From Pseudomonas sp. SDI (GTDB lineage: Bacteria > Pseudomonadota > Gammaproteobacteria > Pseudomonadales > Pseudomonadaceae), in the NCBI RefSeq assembly GCF_003105155.1, contig NZ_QETK01000012.1:1-64000 (forward strand): a DNA stretch of 64,000 bases, given 5' to 3'. Position numbers and translations under genes: made by a program. Below the pieces are notes generated by a model. That model did no database searches. It saw nothing but the letters and a program-made list of their open reading frames with translations, and had not been told where the DNA came from. Below, piece after piece: positions 27,889 through 37,595 of the stretch. Every line of letters begins with the position of its first letter. Within the stretch, counting starts at the first letter, position 1.

Positions 27889-29115
27889 TTAGCGGCTGGC
27901 CAGGGTCAGGTCGCCGAAGATCCGCTCCAGGCGCACGCGCGCGGCGCTGCCTTCAGCCTGGGCCTGGAGATACTGGGTGCGGGCCGCGACCAGGGTGCGC
28001 TGGGCGTCGAGCACGTCGAGGAAGCTGAACTTGCCGCGTTCGAAGCCGCGGGTGGCGGCCTCCACCGCCTGTTGCGCGGCGGGCAGGATCGAGCGGTCGA
28101 AAGCCTGCACCTCGCGCTCGGCCGTGCGCCATTGCGCCAGGGCCTGGATCACCTCGCTGCGCACCCGCAGCGCGGTGCCGTTGCGCAGGTCGCGGGCCTG
28201 GTCGGCGCGACGCGCGGCAGCCAGCACATTGCCCTGATTGCGGTCGAACAGCGGCAACGGCAACGACACGCCAACCACATTGATCCGCTCGCGCTCGCTT
28301 TCGCTGTACTGGCTGCCGACGCTGACGGTGAGGTCGGGAATGCGCTGGGTACGGGCCAGGTCCAGCGAAGCTTCGCGCTGCTCGATCTGCAAGCGCGCCA
28401 GACGCAGCTCGGCGGTGTGCTCAAGGCGCGCGAGCAATTGCTCGTTGGCCGGCAGTGGCGTGCTGCTGGCCGTCGGCCCTGTCACCCGCTCGAAAGCCAT
28501 CTGCGGCGCACCGATGAGCGCCGCCAGCTGCTGATAGGCCACCACCGTATCCTGCTCGGCGCGGCCCTGCTCCAGGCGGATTTCCGACACCTGCACCTGC
28601 GCCCGGGTGGCTTCGATCGGCGAGGCACTACCGGCCTTGACCCGCCCTTGCACCACCTGCAAGCCGCGCTCGGTGAGGCGCAGCGATTGCTCGGCCAGGG
28701 CCAGGCGGTCTTGCGCTTGCAACGCAGCGTCGAAGGCTGCCAATACGTCGGCGCGCAGGGCATTGCCCTGGCGCTCCAGCTCCAGCGCGGCCAGCGCCTG
28801 CTCGCGCTCGGACAGGCCAATGCGCGCAGCGCGCTTGCCGCCCAGCTCGAAGCGCTGGCTGAGGCTGACGGTGGTGGTCTGCTGGTTGCGCCGGGTGTCT
28901 TCCAGCTCCCAGCTCAGTTCGGGGTTGGGCAGCAGCCCAGCCTGGATCCGCTCGCCATCGGCAATCGCTGTGCCCCAGCGCGCAGCGGCCAGCTCCGGGT
29001 TGTTATCGCGGGCCGTGCGCAAAGCGGCGTCCAGCGTCAATGTCTGTGCCTGTGCCGTCGGCGCTGTTGCGATCAGCAACAGCCCCAGCGCCACCCAGCT
29101 GTGCCCGTTCACCAT
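27889..29115 (-). CDS. czcC: CzcC outer membrane efflux channel (TolC family)
   Basis: A 408-residue outer membrane factor. A signal peptide (ALGLLLIATAPTAQAQ) precedes LTLDAALRTARDNNPELAAAR, the typical TolC-family opening. It has two repeats, each with a beta-hairpin and long periplasmic helices; SLSQRFELGGKRAARI and VSLPLPLFDRNQGNV mark the strand ends. It completes the tripartite pump. It is the first gene of the operon, and its promoter faces czcR across 195 bp. Confidence 0.93.
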   Translation of the reverse strand: MVNGHSWVALGLLLIATAPTAQAQTLTLDAALRTARDNNPELAAARWGTAIADGERIQAGLLPNPELSWELEDTRRNQQTTTVSLSQRFELGGKRAARIGLSEREQALAALELERQGNALRADVLAAFDAALQAQDRLALAEQSLRLTERGLQVVQGRVKAGSASPIEATRAQVQVSEIRLEQGRAEQDTVVAYQQLAALIGAPQMAFERVTGPTASSTPLPANEQLLARLEHTAELRLARLQIEQREASLDLARTQRIPDLTVSVGSQYSESERERINVVGVSLPLPLFDRNQGNVLAAARRADQARDLRNGTALRVRSEVIQALAQWRTAEREVQAFDRSILPAAQQAVEAATRGFERGKFSFLDVLDAQRTLVAARTQYLQAQAEGSAARVRLERIFGDLTLASR

Positions 29116-29185
29116 GGCTGTATTCCCGCTGTTTTTTCGGAGCGAGCACTCTAGGTAGCGGGCTTTATCGTCAACATGACCCCAA

Positions 29186-29203
29186 GATTACAAATCCGTT
29201 ATC
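29186..29203. promoter_or_regulatory. Candidate CzcR operator in the czcC/czcR gap
   Basis: GATTACAAATCCGTTATC is an inverted repeat with one mismatch (GATTAC versus GTTATC; GTAATC would be perfect). It sits between the divergent pump and regulator genes. Such sites are bound by CzcR/CopR-type regulators; binding here is inferred. Confidence 0.55.
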
Positions 29204-29310
29204 CAGGCCCTGCGACCAGCGACTTGGCTTAGACTGCGTACTGTCGCTTGACCCTGTAGCCACTAGAGGGTCGAGAATCGCCACCCTTGCCTGCCCGTAA
29301 CGAGCCCCCC

Positions 29311-29985
29311 ATGCGTTTGCTGATCATCGAAGACGAAGTGCGTACCGCCGAGTACCTGCAACAAGGCCTGCGTGAGAACGGCTATGTGGTCGATTGCGCC
29401 GGTACCGGTGCCGATGGTCTGCACCTGGCGCGCCAGCAGGCATACGACCTGATCATCCTCGATGTGAACCTGCCCGAGCTGGATGGCTGGACGGTGTTGC
29501 AGCGCCTGCGCGCCGAGTCGGCGACGCGGATCATGATGCTCACGGCCCACGGCCGGCTGTCCGACCGAGTCAAGGGGCTGGACCTGGGCGCCGACGACTA
29601 CCTGCTCAAACCTTTCGAATTCCCCGAGCTGCTGGCGCGTATCCGCACCCTGCTGCGACGCAGCGAGCAGACCTTGCAACCGACCACCCTGAAGGTCGCC
29701 GACCTGGAGCTGAATCCCGGCCGCCATCGTGCCTACCGCGCCAACCAGCGCATCGACCTGACCGCCAAGGAGTTCGCCCTGTTGCACCTGCTGATGCGCC
29801 AGAGCGGCGAGGTGCTGTCGCGCACCCAGATCATTTCGCTGGTGTGGGACATGAACTTCGATTGCGACACCAACGTGGTCGAGGTGTCGATCCGCCGCCT
29901 GCGGGCGAAGATCGACGACTCGTTCGAGCACAAGCTGATCCACACCCTGCGCGGCGTCGGTTACGTGCTGGAACCGCGCGAATGA
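29311..29985 (+). CDS. czcR: OmpR-family heavy-metal response regulator
   Basis: A 224-residue regulator. The receiver has the acidic pocket IIEDE, phosphoacceptor D51 in LIILDVNLPELDG and K100 in DDYLLKPFEFPEL. The C-terminal winged helix has LTAKEFALLHLLMRQSGEVLSR and VSIRRLRAKIDD. The IrlR/CzcR/CopR branch is indicated by partner and gene context. A frame opens at 29287, but ATG 29311 gives the true receiver start. It overlaps the sensor gene by ATGA and is divergent from czcCBA, which it should activate. Confidence 0.92.
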   Translation: MRLLIIEDEVRTAEYLQQGLRENGYVVDCAGTGADGLHLARQQAYDLIILDVNLPELDGWTVLQRLRAESATRIMMLTAHGRLSDRVKGLDLGADDYLLKPFEFPELLARIRTLLRRSEQTLQPTTLKVADLELNPGRHRAYRANQRIDLTAKEFALLHLLMRQSGEVLSRTQIISLVWDMNFDCDTNVVEVSIRRLRAKIDDSFEHKLIHTLRGVGYVLEPRE

Positions 29986-31364
29986 GGTCGAGCCGCCTGG
30001 CCCTGCGCCTGGGCCTGAGTGTCAGCCTGATGGGAGCGGCGCTGGTGCTGTTGCTGGCCGGGCTGGCGGTGCTGGCGCTGGACCACGAGTTGGATAGCCG
30101 GGCGGGCAAGGTGCTGGCGCGCAAGATGGAGCAGATCAAGCACAGCCTGGCGGCCGACATGACCGCCGCCGACCTCAGCCGGCGCGCGCACCCGTTGCTC
30201 GACCTGGTGATGGGGCATGACGACCTGAGCCTGAACATCATCGGCCGCACCGGCCGCCATTCGGCGCTGCTCAGCCTCGGCCCGGCGCTGCAAGCCCAGG
30301 ACCTGATGCAGATCACCGTGGGCCAGGGCCTACGCTACAGCGAGTGGACCGACAGTAACGGCGAGCAGATGCTGACGGCCTCTCAGGTGATGAAGCTGCA
30401 GGACGGCACGCCAGTGCGCGTGTTGCTCACGGTCAACCGCGCCGACGACCTCGGCCTGATGCAGGCGTATCTGCAATCGACGCTGATCGCCCTGCCGCTG
30501 CTGTTGCTGCTGATCGGCAGTGGTGCCTGGCGTCTGGTGCAGAGCGGGTTGGCGCCGTTGCGGCACTTTCGGCGGATTGCCGAACGGGTGTCGGCGCAGG
30601 AGCTCGGCCATCGCCTGCCGGAGAACGATCTGCCGCAGGAACTGCGCGAACTGGCCCAGGGCATCAACGTGATGCTCGACCGCCTGGATCGCGGCGTGCA
30701 GCAGCTGTCGCAATTCTCCGACGACCTCGCACATGAGCTGCGCACGCCGATCAGCAACCTGATGGGCAAAGCCCAGGTAACGCTGGCGCGGGCACGTCCG
30801 GTGGAGGATTACCGCACGGCGCTGGAGGACAGTGTCGAGGAACTGACCCGGCTGAACCGGATCATTACCGACATGCTGTTTCTGGCGCAGGTCGACCAGC
30901 CGACCAGCCAGGTGCAGTTGAAGGCCGTGGCGCTGGCGGATGAGACCGCGCGGATTGCCGAACTGTTCGCGCTAAGCGCCGAAGCCAAGGGTATCGCGTT
31001 GAAGCTGCACGGCTGGGGCACGGTGCAGGCGGACCGGCTGATGGTCCAGCGGGCCTTGTCGAATTTGCTGAGCAATGCCATTCGGCATGGGGCCGAAGGG
31101 CAGCCCATCGAGGTGGGCATCGAGCCGCGTGAGGACGGCATGCATTGCTGGGTACAGAACGCCGGGCCGGGGATTGCGCCGGGGCATCTTGCGCATCTGT
31201 TCGAGCGCTTCTATCGGGCCGGGTGTGGCCGCTCGCGCCTGGAAGGCGGGACCGGGCTGGGCCTGGCGATTGTGCGCTCGATCATGCAGGTGCATGGCGG
31301 GCGGGTCGAGGTGCGCAGTGCGCTGGAAGGGCCTACACGGTTCAGTCTGGTGTTTCCGGGGTGA
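29982..31364 (+). CDS. czcS: Heavy-metal sensor histidine kinase
   Basis: A 460-residue sensor with two membrane helices (about residues 10-32 and 165-185) around a periplasmic domain of about 130 residues, then HAMP, dimerisation and ATPase parts. The phosphorylated His is H251 in DDLAHELRTPISNLMG. N-box LSNLLSNAIRHG, G1 NAGPGI and G2 GGTGLGLAIV are all present. It fits the heavy-metal sensor kinase family (CzcS/CusS/IrlS). It would detect periplasmic Zn/Cd/Co and phosphorylate CzcR. The ATG overlaps the regulator's stop; a frame upstream of it is only the shadow of czcR. Confidence 0.92.
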   Translation: MRSSRLALRLGLSVSLMGAALVLLLAGLAVLALDHELDSRAGKVLARKMEQIKHSLAADMTAADLSRRAHPLLDLVMGHDDLSLNIIGRTGRHSALLSLGPALQAQDLMQITVGQGLRYSEWTDSNGEQMLTASQVMKLQDGTPVRVLLTVNRADDLGLMQAYLQSTLIALPLLLLLIGSGAWRLVQSGLAPLRHFRRIAERVSAQELGHRLPENDLPQELRELAQGINVMLDRLDRGVQQLSQFSDDLAHELRTPISNLMGKAQVTLARARPVEDYRTALEDSVEELTRLNRIITDMLFLAQVDQPTSQVQLKAVALADETARIAELFALSAEAKGIALKLHGWGTVQADRLMVQRALSNLLSNAIRHGAEGQPIEVGIEPREDGMHCWVQNAGPGIAPGHLAHLFERFYRAGCGRSRLEGGTGLGLAIVRSIMQVHGGRVEVRSALEGPTRFSLVFPG

Positions 31365-31368
31365 GCGC

Positions 31369-31397
31369 ATCGCGGGACACGTCGCTCGTCCCGCGAT
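31369..31397. repeat. Degenerate REP hairpin between czcS and pdxJ
   Basis: ATCGCGGGAC (31369-31378) and GTCCCGCGAT (31388-31397) form a perfect 10-bp inverted repeat around 9 bases. It is a shortened REP unit between two convergent genes. Confidence 0.8.
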
Positions 31398-31412
31398 TGC
31401 ATCAGCGCGCGA

Positions 31413-32156
31413 TCACGCCTTGCTGGCCGCCAGAATCAACGCCTTCATCTCAGAAACCGCCGACTTGAAGCCAACGAACAGCGCATGCGCCACCAGCGCA
31501 TGACCGATGTTCAGTTCATTGATCCCGTTGATCGCCGCCACGGCTTCAACATTGTGGTAATGCAACCCGTGCCCGGCATTGACGATCAGCCCCTGGTCGA
31601 GGCCGAACGCTACACCGTCGGCCACCCGCTTGAGCTCTTCGGCCACGTCCGCCGGGGTGTGCGCATCGGCATAGCGTCCGGTGTGCAGTTCGATGGCCGG
31701 TGCGCCAACCCGACGCGACGCCTCAATCTGCCGCTCATCGGCATCGATGAACAGCGACACTTCCGAGCCCAGGCGTGACAGCCGCTCCACCGCTGCCTTG
31801 ATCCGCGCTTCCTGCCCGGCTACGTCCAGACCGCCCTCGGTGGTGAGCTCCTGACGGGTTTCCGGCACCAGGCAGATGTGTGCCGGACGAATCAGTTCGG
31901 CGAACTTCATCATCTGTTCGGTCACGCCCATTTCGAAGTTCATCCGCGTCTGCAGCACGTCCTTGAGCAGCAGCACGTCGCGCTCCTGGATATGCCGGCG
32001 GTCTTCTCGCAGGTGCACGGTAATGCCGTCGGCACCCGCCTCTTCGGCGTCCAGCGCGGCCTTGACCGGGTCGGGGTAACGCGTGCCACGGGCCTGGCGC
32101 AGGGTCGCCACGTGGTCGATGTTGACGCCGAGAAGGATGCGGTTGCTGTGGGTCAC
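31413..32156 (-). CDS. pdxJ: Pyridoxine 5'-phosphate synthase
   Basis: A 247-residue TIM-barrel enzyme that condenses 1-deoxyxylulose 5-phosphate with 3-amino-2-oxopropyl phosphate to make pyridoxine phosphate. Motifs: [51 protein letters not shown] and [11 protein letters not shown]. The frame opens at 32312, but the true start is GTG 32156, which has AGGAG upstream and gives [10 protein letters not shown]. It is the last gene of the rnc-era-recO-pdxJ run. Confidence 0.95.
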   Translation of the reverse strand: MTHSNRILLGVNIDHVATLRQARGTRYPDPVKAALDAEEAGADGITVHLREDRRHIQERDVLLLKDVLQTRMNFEMGVTEQMMKFAELIRPAHICLVPETRQELTTEGGLDVAGQEARIKAAVERLSRLGSEVSLFIDADERQIEASRRVGAPAIELHTGRYADAHTPADVAEELKRVADGVAFGLDQGLIVNAGHGLHYHNVEAVAAINGINELNIGHALVAHALFVGFKSAVSEMKALILAASKA

Positions 32157-32200
32157 GAAGAGACTCTCCTGGAAATTGAGCCTCACAGCATACGACGAGC

Positions 32201-32884
32201 TTAGCGCTTGCGAAACAGTTCCCGACTGGCTAACGGCTTGCCGCCCAGGTGCACCGCCAGCGCCTGGCGCATCAGACGCTTGGCGGCGCTCAAGGCACCC
32301 GGCACCGCCCAATCGGCTTGAGCCATGGCCGCCAGTTCCGCGCCATTGAACAGCCCCGGCTGCAACAGGTAGACCCGCTCCAGCCCGGCATCGACTTGCA
32401 GGCGGTATAGACCCTCGTGCTCGACCGGGTCGCCATTCACGTCCAGGTCCAGCGCAAAGCCATAGCCCAGCTCATCGAGCAGGCGCCATTCGAACGCGCG
32501 CAGCAGCGGCTCCAGCGCGCGCCCGGCCGCCAGTGCCTGCAAGGTGGCGGTGTAATGCTCGAACAACGCCGGATGCGGGTCTTCTGCCGGCAGCAGGCGG
32601 ATCAGCAACTCATTGAGGTACAAACCGCTGAACAGTGCGTCGCCATTGAGCCAGGCCGCCACCCCGGCGCTTTCGATCCGGCCGACGTTCTTCAGCTCGC
32701 CACGCCCGTGAAACTCGACCTCCAGCGGCACGAACGGCCGCGCCAGGCTGCCGCTTTTGCCCCGCGCACGGCGCAACACGGCGCGCAGGCGCCCTTGCGG
32801 GGTGAGGAAATCGACCAGTGCGCTGGTTTCACGGTAGGCCCGGCTGTGCAACACGTAAGCCGCTTGGCCGTCTGGCTGATCCAT
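32201..32884 (-). CDS. recO: DNA repair protein RecO
   Basis: A 227-residue recombination mediator that loads RecA at gaps with RecR. The N-terminal OB fold has [34 protein letters not shown]; the helical C-terminal part has [22 protein letters not shown] and [15 protein letters not shown]. Length is normal. It lies 60 bp after era in the conserved rnc-era-recO-pdxJ order. Confidence 0.95.
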   Translation of the reverse strand: MDQPDGQAAYVLHSRAYRETSALVDFLTPQGRLRAVLRRARGKSGSLARPFVPLEVEFHGRGELKNVGRIESAGVAAWLNGDALFSGLYLNELLIRLLPAEDPHPALFEHYTATLQALAAGRALEPLLRAFEWRLLDELGYGFALDLDVNGDPVEHEGLYRLQVDAGLERVYLLQPGLFNGAELAAMAQADWAVPGALSAAKRLMRQALAVHLGGKPLASRELFRKR

Positions 32885-32944
32885 GCTGTGCGCTTCGACA
32901 GAGAGTGGGCCCGACGCCGGACGGCATCGGGCCTCAGGAGGGAG

Positions 32945-33847
32945 TTACAGGTCGCCGTAGCCCAGCGAACGCAGGGCGCGCTCGTCGTCGGACCAGCCAC
33001 CCTTGACCTTGACCCAGAGGTTGAGCATGACCTTGGCGTCGAACAGCACTTCCATGTCCTTGCGCGCCTCGGAACCGATGCGCTTGATCCGCTCGCCCTT
33101 GTCGCCAATGATGATTTTCTTCTGCCCATCACGCTCGACCAGAATCAGTGCGTGAATATGCAGCACATGCCCCTGCTGCTTGAACTCTTCGATCTCGACG
33201 GTGATCTGGTACGGCAGCTCGGCGCCGAGCTGACGCATGATCTTCTCGCGCACCAGTTCGGCGGCCAGGAAGCGGCTGCTGCGGTCGGTGATCTGGTCTT
33301 CCGGGAAGAAGTGGTCGTTTTCCGGCAAGTGCTTGGCAATCTGCGCTTCGAGGGCGTCGAGGTTGTGCCCCTGCTGCGCCGATACCGGCACGATATCGGC
33401 GTTCGGCAGTTGCTCCTGCAGCCATTGCAGGTGCGGCATCAACTCGGCCTTGTCTTCGATCCGGTCGGTCTTGTTGATGGCCAGGATGACCGGGCCCTGC
33501 ACGTACTGGATACGCTCCAGCACCAGTTGATCTTCGTCGGTCCACTTGGTGCGGTCGACCACGAAGATCACCACGTCGACGTCCTTCAACGCCGCCGAGG
33601 CGGTTTTGTTCATGTAGCGGTTGAGCGCCTTTTCGTTGCTCTTGTGCATGCCGGGGGTATCGACATAGATCGCCTGCACATCGCCTTCGGTCTTGATCCC
33701 GAGCATGTTGTGGCGCGTGGTCTGCGGCTTGCGCGAAGTAATCGCCAGCTTCTGGCCGAGGATATGGTTGAGCAAGGTCGATTTGCCCACGTTGGGACGG
33801 CCGACGATAGCGACGTAGCCGCAACGGGTAGTATTCGATTCAGTCAT
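32945..33847 (-). CDS. era: GTPase Era
   Basis: A 300-residue GTPase that binds 16S rRNA and aids small-subunit assembly. G1 is GRPNVGKS, G3 DTPGMH and G4 NKTD; the KH domain ends with [17 protein letters not shown]. There are two ATGs six bases apart. The second (33847) has GGAG seven bases upstream and is preferred; the first (33853) is too close to it. The start overlaps the end of rnc, so translation is probably coupled. Confidence 0.95.
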   Translation of the reverse strand: MTESNTTRCGYVAIVGRPNVGKSTLLNHILGQKLAITSRKPQTTRHNMLGIKTEGDVQAIYVDTPGMHKSNEKALNRYMNKTASAALKDVDVVIFVVDRTKWTDEDQLVLERIQYVQGPVILAINKTDRIEDKAELMPHLQWLQEQLPNADIVPVSAQQGHNLDALEAQIAKHLPENDHFFPEDQITDRSSRFLAAELVREKIMRQLGAELPYQITVEIEEFKQQGHVLHIHALILVERDGQKKIIIGDKGERIKRIGSEARKDMEVLFDAKVMLNLWVKVKGGWSDDERALRSLGYGDL

Positions 33848-34529
33848 TGCCATTCTCCACGCCCAGGGCGATCAGTGCTGCGGCGGCCGCGACTTGCTCG
33901 GCGATACGCCGGCTCACGCCCTGCCCTCGGCTTTTTTCAGTCAACAGGGTCACTTCGCACTCGACGAAGAAGGTCCGGCAGTGCGGCTCGCCCTGGATAT
34001 CTACCACTTCATAGCGGGGCAGTTCGCATGCCCGCGATTGCAGGAATTCCTGCAGACGGGTTTTCGGGTCCTTGTTGGTGTCGACCAGGGTCAGGCTTTC
34101 GAACTCGCCGGCCAGCCAGGCCAGTACGCGCTCGCGGGCGGTCTGCATGTCCGAATCGAGGTAGATCGCCCCGATCAGCGCTTCGAGGGCGTCGGCCAGG
34201 ATCGACTCGCGACGGAAACCACCGCTTTTCAGCTCGCCCGAGCCCAGGCGCAGGTACTCGCCGAGGTCGAAACCACGGGCCAGCACGGCCAGGGTCTCAC
34301 CTTTCACCAGCCGCGCACGCAGGCGTGACAACTGGCCTTCACGGGCCTGCGGGAAGCGCTCGAACAGTGCCTCGCCGGCAACGAAGTTGAGGATCGCATC
34401 GCCCAGGAATTCCAGCCGCTCATTGTTGCGGCCGGCAAAGCTGCGATGCGTCAGGGCCAGCAGCATCAGCTCCTGGTTCTGGAAGGTGTAGCCGAGCTGA
34501 CGCTCAAGGCGGGTAAGGGAAACGCTCAC
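33840..34529 (-). CDS. rnc: Ribonuclease III
   Basis: A 229-residue double-strand RNA endonuclease. The signature ERLEFLGDA (residues 37-45) supplies E40 and D44, and E116 in [11 protein letters not shown] completes the metal site. A C-terminal dsRNA-binding domain has [11 protein letters not shown] and [10 protein letters not shown]. It processes rRNA and many mRNAs. The start is GTG. In many bacteria it controls its own operon by cleaving a leader hairpin; a strong hairpin lies 205-230 bp upstream here (34734-34757). Confidence 0.95.
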   Translation of the reverse strand: MSVSLTRLERQLGYTFQNQELMLLALTHRSFAGRNNERLEFLGDAILNFVAGEALFERFPQAREGQLSRLRARLVKGETLAVLARGFDLGEYLRLGSGELKSGGFRRESILADALEALIGAIYLDSDMQTARERVLAWLAGEFESLTLVDTNKDPKTRLQEFLQSRACELPRYEVVDIQGEPHCRTFFVECEVTLLTEKSRGQGVSRRIAEQVAAAAALIALGVENGND

Positions 34530-34618
34530 AGTGTACCCACGCGCAGTTCGTGGTCGATGTTCAGCAGCGGCGCAACGGCGCCGGCCTCGCTCAGTTCAAA
34601 CGGGCTCGTGGCCGTCAT
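34526..34618 (-). CDS. Possible 30-residue peptide overlapping rnc start
   Basis: A short frame from ATG 34618 ends with TGA overlapping the GTG start of rnc (GTGA), the arrangement of coupled genes. It would read [12 protein letters not shown], then [11 protein letters not shown]. It sits where a DUF4845 gene often lies between lepB and rnc. There is no clear Shine-Dalgarno, and no start further up in the frame. It could be a leader peptide, a gene remnant or chance. Confidence 0.3.
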   Translation of the reverse strand: MTATSPFELSEAGAVAPLLNIDHELRVGTL

Positions 34619-34733
34619 GGTTAACGCGTTGTTCAAATGCAGATCCTGAAAGACTGTTTGATTCTTGCCTGGTGGCTGGCCGCCCCGCGCAGGTCGCGGG
34701 CTTCACGTTACAGCCTATGCCAGAAAAGCATTC

Positions 34734-34757
34734 GGCGCTGTCGAAGGACAGCGCCGT
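34734..34757 (-). terminator. Strong hairpin between lepB and rnc
   Basis: CGGCGCTGTC and GACAGCGCCG pair perfectly around a tetraloop, 8 bp past the lepB stop (minus strand). Only TTTT a few bases later follows, so this may be a terminator of the lepA-lepB transcript or an RNase III processing hairpin ahead of rnc. Confidence 0.6.
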
Positions 34758-34764
34758 TTGAGTG

Positions 34765-35619
34765 TTACTTGATCAGACCGACCCGCGACAGGCTCGGGAA
34801 GTGACTCAGCTTTGGCTCTGGCCAGCTCATCCACACCGCGAAGGCCTTGCCGACGATGTTCTGGTCCGGGACCATGCCCAGCAGCTCCTTGGGAATGTTC
34901 GGATCGTCCCAGTAACGGCTGTCGTTGGAGTTGTCGCGGTTGTCACCCATCATGAAGTAGTGACCGGCCGGAACCACCCACTGCTGATCGGGCGGCATGC
35001 GGTAGCGGCTCATCTCCTTGCGGATCAGGTGCTCGGCCGCGCCGAGTTTTTCCTTGTACAGCTCGGCGCTGCCCAGGGTACCCGGCTCGTTGCCGACCAA
35101 CTGCTCGGCAATCGCCTGGCCGTTGACGTACAGGCGCTTGTCGCTGGTATAGCGCACCTGATCGCCCGGCAGGCCAACCACCCGCTTGATGTAGTTGACG
35201 TTCGGGTCGCTCGGGAAGCGGAACACCATCACATCGCCACGTTGCGGGTCGCCAATTTCGATGACCTTTTTATCGATCACCGGCAGGCGGATGCCGTACG
35301 AGAACTTGTTGACCAGGATGAAATCGCCCACTTCCAGCGTTGGTTTCATCGAGCCCGATGGAATCTGGAACGGCTCGACGAGGAACGAACGCAGCACCAG
35401 TACGATGAACAGTACCGGGAAGAACGACTTGCCGTACTCAACCAGCAACGGCTCCTTGTTCAACTGCTCGAGCACCGCCCCTTCAGGCTGGCTGACGCTG
35501 CCCTGATAAGTGGCGATTGCCGCCCGCCGACGCGGGGCCAGGAACAGCAGATCGATCAGGGCCAGCAGTCCGCAGACCGCAACGGCGATGACTAACAACA
35601 GCGGGAAATTTAGCGACAT
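34765..35619 (-). CDS. lepB: Signal peptidase I
   Basis: A 284-residue inner membrane protease that removes signal peptides from exported proteins. Two membrane helices lie at about residues 6-26 and 66-78. The catalytic Ser is S90 in IPSGSMKPTL and the general base K145 in YIKRVVGLPGD; GDNRDNSNDSRYWG-like GDNRDNSNDSRYWD is the box E motif. It lies 5 bp after lepA, the common lepA-lepB pairing. Confidence 0.96.
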   Translation of the reverse strand: MSLNFPLLLVIAVAVCGLLALIDLLFLAPRRRAAIATYQGSVSQPEGAVLEQLNKEPLLVEYGKSFFPVLFIVLVLRSFLVEPFQIPSGSMKPTLEVGDFILVNKFSYGIRLPVIDKKVIEIGDPQRGDVMVFRFPSDPNVNYIKRVVGLPGDQVRYTSDKRLYVNGQAIAEQLVGNEPGTLGSAELYKEKLGAAEHLIRKEMSRYRMPPDQQWVVPAGHYFMMGDNRDNSNDSRYWDDPNIPKELLGMVPDQNIVGKAFAVWMSWPEPKLSHFPSLSRVGLIK

Positions 35620-35624
35620 AGGAC

Positions 35625-37424
35625 CTAACTATCCAACCTGAGCACGGCGAGGAAGGCTTCCTGTGGAATTTCCACGTTACCGACCTGTTTCATGCGTTTC
35701 TTACCGGCCTTCTGCTTCTCCAACAGCTTGCGCTTACGGCTTACGTCACCGCCGTAGCATTTGGCCAGTACGTTCTTTCTGAGCGCCTTGACAGTGGTCC
35801 GCGCAACAATCTGCCCACCAATGGCGGCCTGGATTGCCACGTCGAACATCTGCCGAGGAATCAGTTCCTTCATCTTTTCGGTCAACGCACGGCCTTTGTA
35901 GTGCGCGTTGTCACGGTGCACGATCAGCGCCAGGGCGTCGACCTTGTCGCCGTTGATCAAGACGTCCAGCTTGACCAGGTTGGCCGACTGGTAGCGATCG
36001 AAATGATAGTCCAGCGACGCATAACCGCGACTGGTGGATTTCAGACGATCGAAGAAGTCCAGTACCACTTCGTTCATCGGCAGGTCGTAACGCACCTGCA
36101 CTTGCGAGCCGAGGAACTGCATGTCGCGCTGAACGCCGCGTTTCTCGATGCACAGGGTGATGACGTTGCCCAGGTGCTCCTGCGGCACGAGGATGGTCGC
36201 AGCAACAATCGGCTCGCGGAAGTCCTCGACCGACGACACGTCCGGCAGTTTGGACGGGTTGTCGACGTAAATGGTCTCGCCGGTCTTGAGCTTGACCTCG
36301 AAGATTACGCTGGGCGCAGTGGTGATCAGGTCCAGGTCGTATTCGCGCTCGAGACGCTCCTGGATGATCTCCATGTGCAGCATGCCGAGGAACCCGCAAC
36401 GGAAGCCGAAGCCCAGGGCGTCGGAGCTCTCTGGCAGGTACTGCAGCGAGGAGTCGTTCAGGGTCAGTTTTTGCAGCGCATCGCGGAAGTCTTCGAAGTC
36501 TTCCGAAGACACCGGGAACAGACCGGCATAAACCTGCGGCTGAATCCGCTTGAAGCCCGGCAGCACGTCCACTTCCGGAGTACTGCTCAGGGTCAGGGTG
36601 TCACCCACCGGCGCACCCAGGATGTCCTTGATGCTGGCAATGATGAAGCCCACTTCACCGGCCTTGAGGTCGGCGGTCTGCGTGTGTTTCGGGGTGAATA
36701 CACCGACGCTGTCGACCAGGTGTACCTTGCCGGTGGACTTGACCAGGATCTTGTCGCCCTTCTTCACGCGGCCATGGCGCACGCGAACCAGGGACACGAC
36801 ACCGAGGTAGTTGTCGAACCAGGAGTCGATGATCAGCGCTTGCAGCGGCGCGTCGATATCGCCGGTCGGGGCCGGGATCTGCTGAACCAGGCGTTCGAGC
36901 ACTTCGTCCACGCCCATGCCGCTCTTGGCACTGCAGGCCACGGCGTCGGTGGCGTCGATACCGATGATTTTCTCGATTTCTTCCTTAACGCGGTCCGGGT
37001 CGGCCTGCGGCAGGTCCATCTTGTTCAGCACTGGCATGACTTCCAGGCCTTGCTCGATGGCGGTGTAGCAGTTGGCAACCGACTGGGCTTCGACGCCCTG
37101 ACCGGCATCGACCACCAGCAGCGCGCCTTCACAGGCCGCCAGCGAACGGCTGACCTCATAGGTGAAGTCAACGTGGCCGGGGGTGTCGATGAAGTTCAGC
37201 TGATAGGTGACGCCGTCGCTTGCCTTGTAATGCAGGGTGACGCTGTGGGCCTTGATGGTGATCCCGCGCTCGCGCTCCAGGTCCATGGAGTCGAGTACCT
37301 GGGCTTCCATCTCGCGCGCGGACAAGCCGCCACACATCTGGATGAAGCGGTCGGCCAGCGTCGACTTGCCATGGTCAATGTGGGCGATGATGGAGAAATT
37401 GCGGATATGACTCAAATCACTCAC
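35625..37424 (-). CDS. lepA: Elongation factor 4 (LepA)
   Basis: A 599-residue ribosome-bound GTPase. G1 [10 protein letters not shown]2 [10 protein letters not shown]3 DTPGHVDF and G4 NKMDLP are present. The LepA-specific C-terminus has [20 protein letters not shown] and ends [15 protein letters not shown]. It back-translocates stalled ribosomes or helps initiation. It is the first gene of lepA-lepB; a 171-bp gap with the mucD terminator precedes it. Confidence 0.97.
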   Translation of the reverse strand: MSDLSHIRNFSIIAHIDHGKSTLADRFIQMCGGLSAREMEAQVLDSMDLERERGITIKAHSVTLHYKASDGVTYQLNFIDTPGHVDFTYEVSRSLAACEGALLVVDAGQGVEAQSVANCYTAIEQGLEVMPVLNKMDLPQADPDRVKEEIEKIIGIDATDAVACSAKSGMGVDEVLERLVQQIPAPTGDIDAPLQALIIDSWFDNYLGVVSLVRVRHGRVKKGDKILVKSTGKVHLVDSVGVFTPKHTQTADLKAGEVGFIIASIKDILGAPVGDTLTLSSTPEVDVLPGFKRIQPQVYAGLFPVSSEDFEDFRDALQKLTLNDSSLQYLPESSDALGFGFRCGFLGMLHMEIIQERLEREYDLDLITTAPSVIFEVKLKTGETIYVDNPSKLPDVSSVEDFREPIVAATILVPQEHLGNVITLCIEKRGVQRDMQFLGSQVQVRYDLPMNEVVLDFFDRLKSTSRGYASLDYHFDRYQSANLVKLDVLINGDKVDALALIVHRDNAHYKGRALTEKMKELIPRQMFDVAIQAAIGGQIVARTTVKALRKNVLAKCYGGDVSRKRKLLEKQKAGKKRMKQVGNVEIPQEAFLAVLRLDS

Positions 37425-37553
37425 GGGTCAACACTCAAAATGGCTGCGGGCCGAACGCCCGCCGAAAAATAGCCGGGAATTGTACCTGAAGCTGGAGGGT
37501 TATGGGAGATTCCATATTGCTGGACACGGCGCTTTCATCTGGCCGCCAGGCAC

Positions 37554-37583
37554 AAAAAAGGGCGACCAGGGCCGCCCTTTTTC
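37554..37583 (-). terminator. Intrinsic terminator of mucD
   Basis: Perfect AAAAAGGGCG/CGCCCTTTTT stem directly after the mucD stop; on the minus strand it ends in a T-run. It insulates mucD from lepA. Confidence 0.9.
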
Positions 37584-37595
37584 GCTCAAATCGGC

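Noticed and set aside
34446..34761. Plus-strand short frames between rnc and lepB
   Set aside because: They cover the rnc end and a hairpin, with no start signal or known motif.
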